Below are positions 44,108 to 46,896 of a stretch of 46,896 nt of DNA, piece by piece. The stretch lies in NCBI RefSeq assembly GCF_007830635.1, contig NZ_VLLA01000041.1, forward strand, positions 1 through 46,896. Direction: 5' to 3'. Below the pieces are notes generated by a model. It was not told the DNA's origin. It made no database searches and saw only the letters and a list, made by a program, of their open reading frames with translations. Origin of the DNA: Bradyrhizobium huanghuaihaiense. Its GTDB lineage: Bacteria > Pseudomonadota > Alphaproteobacteria > Rhizobiales > Xanthobacteraceae. Made by a program: the position numbers and the translations under genes. The number at the start of each line of letters is the position of its first letter. Within the stretch, counting starts at the first letter, position 1.

Positions 44108-44534
44108 GTGACAGTTATGATGCAGGCTACCGCAGGGGTCAAAGGTTAGTGTTTGCCCGACGGAACGCAGCTGGGACCAGTACGCCCCGAATGGGAAAAG
44201 CCGCAGCGTGGTTCCAGCCCCACTGCGGCATTCCCGGAATAACAAAAAAATTAGTGCTCAAATCGCGCCGGTGTTCCTTCAGTAGAACACCCCGTTCCGA
44301 AAATGGAGTCCGGACAACTACCGGACTTCGGTTTTCTACGTATTGTCACTTGGAGGGCCGACATGGCTGGGCATGGCAATTCCAGCCCCAATGCTCCCGG
44401 TTGCCGATCCAATTGCGGATTTGAGCGCCGGGAGTGCTAGGCCCACCAGCGTGAACCGGCGCCCACCGTAAATTTCCCAAGGTCAAAAAAAAGAACCGCC
44501 GACCTTGGTAACTAAGGCCATCAGCTGAGGCTGC
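44108..44534. other. Gap between short genes
   Basis: About 430 bases. No convincing gene on either strand. Near its right end CCAAGGTC (44477-44484) pairs with GACCTTGG (44501-44508) around an A8 run, placed just after the stop of the minus-strand gene that ends at 44535. This could be a weak terminator for that gene. Confidence 0.4.
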
Positions 44535-44777
44535 TTACCTCTGCTCGTTCCTCGCACGGGAAGCCAGTCTATCCAGCTGGCCAGCCAAACCCACGAAACT
44601 TCGGGCGATGTTTTTCAGGGCGGCGGCGCGATCCTTGGAAATGCCGCTCACGCCAGAAAGTCTCTTGTAGTGGTTAGCCTGCTCGCGGCACTCAGCAATG
44701 TTGATCAATGGCTCAGCCTTCCTGTTGCCCGCGCGGGACGTGGGATCGCCTTTCCCCGCTGGCTTGCCTTCTACCAT
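44535..44777 (-). CDS. Small hypothetical protein (80 aa)
   Basis: ATG 44777. A polar start (VEGKPAGKGDPTSRAGNRKAE) is followed by helices NIAECREQANHYKRLSGVSG and DRAAALKNIARSFVGLAGQLDRLASRA. The helical part resembles the family of the broken gene at 43430 (short helical, AEC near the start). Intact. No known function. Confidence 0.55.
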   Translation of the reverse strand: MVEGKPAGKGDPTSRAGNRKAEPLINIAECREQANHYKRLSGVSGISKDRAAALKNIARSFVGLAGQLDRLASRARNEQR

Positions 44778-44855
44778 GTTAGGCCCTTAAATCAGGTTCG
44801 GACACTGGGTTAGATACGGACAGCGCCGGCTCGAGTTTTGAAAAGGAACACAACG

Positions 44856-44995
44856 GTGGGCGTCTATGTGAACACCGCCAAGCAGGTCGGCGACGTCGAT
44901 CACATCAAGTCTTCGCGACGGTGGACGCCGCGGAACGATGGTTCGAGGAGAACGACCCGGAGGGCGTCGCCTTCGAATACGATGTGATCGAGTGA
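44856..44995 (+). pseudogene. Small gene, frameshifted (VYVNTAKQVGD family)
   Basis: GTG 44856: GVYVNTAKQVGDVDHIK, then one base is missing near 44910, and the next frame reads FATVDAAERWFEENDPEGVAFEYDVIE to TGA 44993-44995. Joined through one inserted G (AAG-GTC-TTC), it would be a 46-residue protein of a pattern I know from Bradyrhizobium genomes. AAAGGAACA lies upstream as a possible ribosome site. Confidence 0.6.
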
Positions 44996-45009
44996 TGTGG
45001 AGCGGATAA

Positions 45010-45207
45010 TCAGCGCCACATCGTTGGTGGGTTCAAGGCCTTGCGACCCGCCGCTTTCAACGCGTCGGTTGAGAGCTGTCCATGTGCCGCAGCATCGAGC
45101 AGCTTCGAAGCAACGTACGCTCTGGCGCCCGTTTCGCTTACAGGAATATTTTCGCAAACTTCGTCGAGCACCGCCCTGAGCAGCGCAGTCATTTCAGCAT
45201 CAAACAC
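45010..45207 (-). CDS. Small hypothetical protein (65 aa)
   Basis: GTG 45207 has GGGAG six bases upstream (ATG 45192 is the alternative). TALLRAVLDEVCENIPVSETGARAYVASKLLDAAAHGQLSTD then LKAAGRKALN: all-helical, one Cys. This fits a short family frequent in Bradyrhizobium, whose members are about 60-80 residues. No function is known. Intact. Confidence 0.6.
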   Translation of the reverse strand: MFDAEMTALLRAVLDEVCENIPVSETGARAYVASKLLDAAAHGQLSTDALKAAGRKALNPPTMWR

Positions 45208-45399
45208 GCCGAACTCCCGAAATTGAGAGGATCCTGAACGCTGCACAAGCGGAATATATTCGCTTGGCAGCGTTCGCCGCGTATTCCGGTCTGGGCTCCG
45301 AAATCCCAGCGCCTACAAAATTGGCACCTGTACGTCAAAGTAATGTGACAGCTTCCTCGGCCACATCAACGGGCGTTTGCAGGGCCTCCCCAAAGGCCC

Positions 45400-45495
45400 T
45401 TACCAAGGAGGATAGAGCGCGACGAACAGCCCGAGGCCGGCAAGAAGTATTGCCCACGCGACGGCCTGACGATTGCGAAGCGAGCCACGGTTCAT
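45400..45495 (-). CDS. 31-residue single-helix membrane peptide
   Basis: ATG 45495 overlaps the stop of the upstream small gene (ATGA). NRGSLRNRQAVAWAILLAG then LGLFVALYPPW: basic start and one hydrophobic helix, with an aromatic end. Stop TAA 45400-45402. It resembles the peptide at 42386 in layout (basic start, one helix) but not in sequence. Confidence 0.55.
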   Translation of the reverse strand: MNRGSLRNRQAVAWAILLAGLGLFVALYPPW

Positions 45496-45666
45496 TTGCG
45501 AGCCTTCTTACGAGACTTTCGCGTAACCGAGGCCGCAGGATTTGACCCGTCGAACACAATGACGTCGAAGAGCGTCTTCGCGTCATCGGATAGGATCCCC
45601 AACCAACATCGCTTCTAATTCGGCGGCTGTCGTTGGGACAATCCCACCATTCGGCCGAACAGGCAT
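45492..45666 (-). pseudogene. Small gene, one-base insertion in GGGG
   Basis: ATG 45666: PVRPNGGIVPTTAAELEAMLVG, then at a run of four G the frame changes. Dropping one G gives ILSDDAKTLFDVIVFDG and NPAASVTRKSRKKARK to TGA 45492-45494. Unbroken it would be about 57 residues, with a basic tail that could bind nucleic acid. Ends with ATGA overlap to the 31-residue peptide, so they were translated together. Confidence 0.55.
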
Positions 45667-45676
45667 AGTCGACACT

Positions 45677-45961
45677 TCATCTCAGAAAAAACCAAATAGC
45701 CTCCCATAGGCCCGGGCGACGGGCTCGGTGCCAGGCGTCGTGCGTCGCTCGCTGTCGGGGCGTCATCGCGGCCAGGCGCTCGGCGCGCTGTTTGGCATAT
45801 CTCTGTTGCTGCCGAACCTTGCGGTTGAACCGCGTCGCGCCGGCAGGTGTTGAGGCGTCCCCGTACTGTGGCAGATGCCAAGCCTTTCCGATCCGAAACG
45901 ACAGATACGCATGCCCCTTGACGACGTTGCGCTCGACGTTTGGTGGCAGTTTGCGAGGCAT
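45677..45961 (-). pseudogene. Phage integrase N-terminal fragment with foreign tail
   Basis: ATG 45961 begins PRKLPPNVERNVVKGHAYLS then FRIGK, a pattern typical of the first 25 residues of tyrosine-recombinase integrases in rhizobial phages and islands. After GK the expected continuation (GPRIRLP...) is lost and a basic sequence (RFNRKVRQQQRYAKQRAERLAAM, WHRARRPGLWEAIWFFLR) follows to 45677. No catalytic domain (R-H-R-Y) is present. The start lies three bases after the stop of the upstream AlpA-like gene. Confidence 0.55.
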
Positions 45962-45964
45962 GGC

Positions 45965-46223
45965 CTACCTCTCCCAACCAACATCGGCGTCAACGCCGGT
46001 CGCGTGCTCTTCCCCGTGGTGAGGCAGAGCGTCGATCGCGCTCGAGTTCGCGAACGTCCCAAGCCAGTCGTCTCGTACCCGGAATGACCCGCGGCTTGGG
46101 CATGCTTCCCGCCGTCACGAGAAGGTCAAACGTGTTCGGGCTAACCCAGGCATATGCTGCGGAGGCCTCACGATCGATTAGGCGCGGCGGCAGAGTTGGC
46201 GGCAATGCAGCTTGACGTGCCAC
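45965..46223 (-). pseudogene. AlpA-like excisionase, frameshifted
   Basis: GTG 46223: LPPRLIDREASAAYAWVSPNTFDLLVTAGSMPKPRVI with RRLAWDVREL, a small winged-HTH (AlpA/MerR-like) recombination directionality or repressor protein. Near 46035-46045 the frame breaks; in the next frame AIDALPHHGEEHATG and DVGWER lead to TAG 45965-45967. A net one-base change explains this. It precedes the integrase fragment, the normal order of an excision module. Likely dead. Confidence 0.65.
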
Positions 46224-46896
46224 TACCGCTTCTCCCCATCCTCCATTTCGAGAGCGACTGCCCCAACTCGGAGATCGGCTGCTTTTAATGGCGGCATTCC
46301 GCCGCTTCGCGGCGCTGACGACAGAAAGAGCATTGCGGTCATCATGCCAATGATGTGCAAACAGGTGTGTAATATGAATGGCCCTCTGGGGCTATCTAGC
46401 TGATTTTATTGTATTATTTTCTTTAAATGGCGCTCCCTAGCGGAATGTAACCACAGGTAATGATGAGATTTCCTATTATATTTCAATATGTTAAAATCTT
46501 GCCGTTTCGACGTGTATCTACGCGGTGTATCTACTTTTTGGGTCGGTAGCCGACTCGGCTACCGAAACTAACGAGTCGATGAGGGGCGGTAGAGCGCAAA
46601 CCCATAACTATACAACTTGTAACAAAACTTGATTTGACTTTTCGTATTGCGGTTGAGGTCCCGTTCTGCTATGTACCACTCATGGCGACGTTGCGCGATT
46701 CGAGGGCGCGCCCGTGACTGCCTGACGGACACCTTGTCCGTCATCGGCTCATAGCCGAGGTAATGCAGCCGCTCAGCGGCAACGCTAACCGAAAATTCCC
46801 ACACCCATGACCACTTTAAATGCGTCTGCGGTTACCGCTGATCGCCTTGACGCGGCCCTCGACCTCAGAGCTGGCCCCGGTTGTTTGGACAGCGCC
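46224..46896. other. AT-rich right end, no firm gene
   Basis: From about 46380 to 46500 the base composition drops to markedly AT-rich (runs such as TTTTATTGTATTATTTTC and TTTCAATATGTTAAAATC), unlike all other parts of the window. A frame on the minus strand at 46568-46804 and an open frame from ATG 46807 to the window end exist, but neither shows a family pattern. An attachment site or origin-like element could lie here. I did not find a tRNA. Confidence 0.4.

Noticed and set aside
46568..46804. 78-codon minus-strand frame near the right end
   Set aside because: No recognisable pattern and no clear ribosome site; the sequence reads like a shadow with many Arg and Tyr. Left out of the gene list.
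1..46896. CRISPR arrays, rRNA and tRNA genes
   Set aside because: No regularly spaced repeat set and no clover-leaf or rRNA-like segment was found by eye. A tRNAscan run would be decisive for tRNAs.

Overview
The window is GC-rich DNA that fits an alphaproteobacterium of the Rhizobiales, most likely Bradyrhizobium or a close relative. The basis is the rhizobial-type trb cluster, the accessory genes DUF736, DUF2493, toprim, helicase/methylase and ParB, the mix of IS5, IS110, IS3, IS66 and IS481 elements, and a set of short ORF families that I associate with Bradyrhizobium genomes. I see no rRNA, tRNA or CRISPR array. The genus is an inference from family resemblance, since no search was run.

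Layout. 1-1.6 kb: the 3' end of an IS5-type transposase, an HU-like protein and fragments. 2.3-5.6 kb: a compact three-gene operon encoding a HemN-like radical SAM enzyme, a protein that resembles the PrnB/tryptophan-dioxygenase heme superfamily, and a GNAT acetyltransferase. This is the best candidate for an undescribed pathway. 6-18.5 kb: the maintenance module of an integrative conjugative element (ICE), holding a sigma factor, a coupled small gene, DUF2493, a DUF736 remnant, a toprim protein, a strawberry-notch helicase/methylase and ParB, cut by IS110 remnants. 18.5-22.3 kb: a truncated ABC exporter abutting a truncated ParB, an IS3-like remnant, and an IS66 element into which an IS481 element inserted. 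22.5-32.2 kb: trbBCDEJKLFGI plus a DUF2274 gene, the mating-pair apparatus. 32.3-36.4 kb: an alpha/beta hydrolase, a CopG-type regulator, a broken MFS transporter and an intact plus a remnant LysR gene. 37.6-40.7 kb: phosphomannomutase/phosphoglucomutase, a LuxR-type regulator and a hypothetical gene. 40.9-46.2 kb: a prophage-like field of very short genes (terminase small subunit remnant, zinc-knuckle and one-helix membrane peptides), ending in a minus-strand AlpA-like/integrase remnant.

Common theme: decay. The helicase/methylase, trbJ, the MFS gene, the IS481 transposase and at least six short genes carry one small frameshift each. The gene coupled to the sigma factor has an amber codon at position 4, and ParB, the sigma factor, two DUF736 copies and the integrase are truncated. 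No relaxase, coupling protein or intact integrase lies in the window, so the ICE is probably immobile on its own unless those genes lie outside. The radical SAM operon and the phosphomannomutase gene are intact by contrast. Clustered one-base errors could also be assembly errors, but the 13-bp duplication, the amber codon and the IS insertion are not of that kind.
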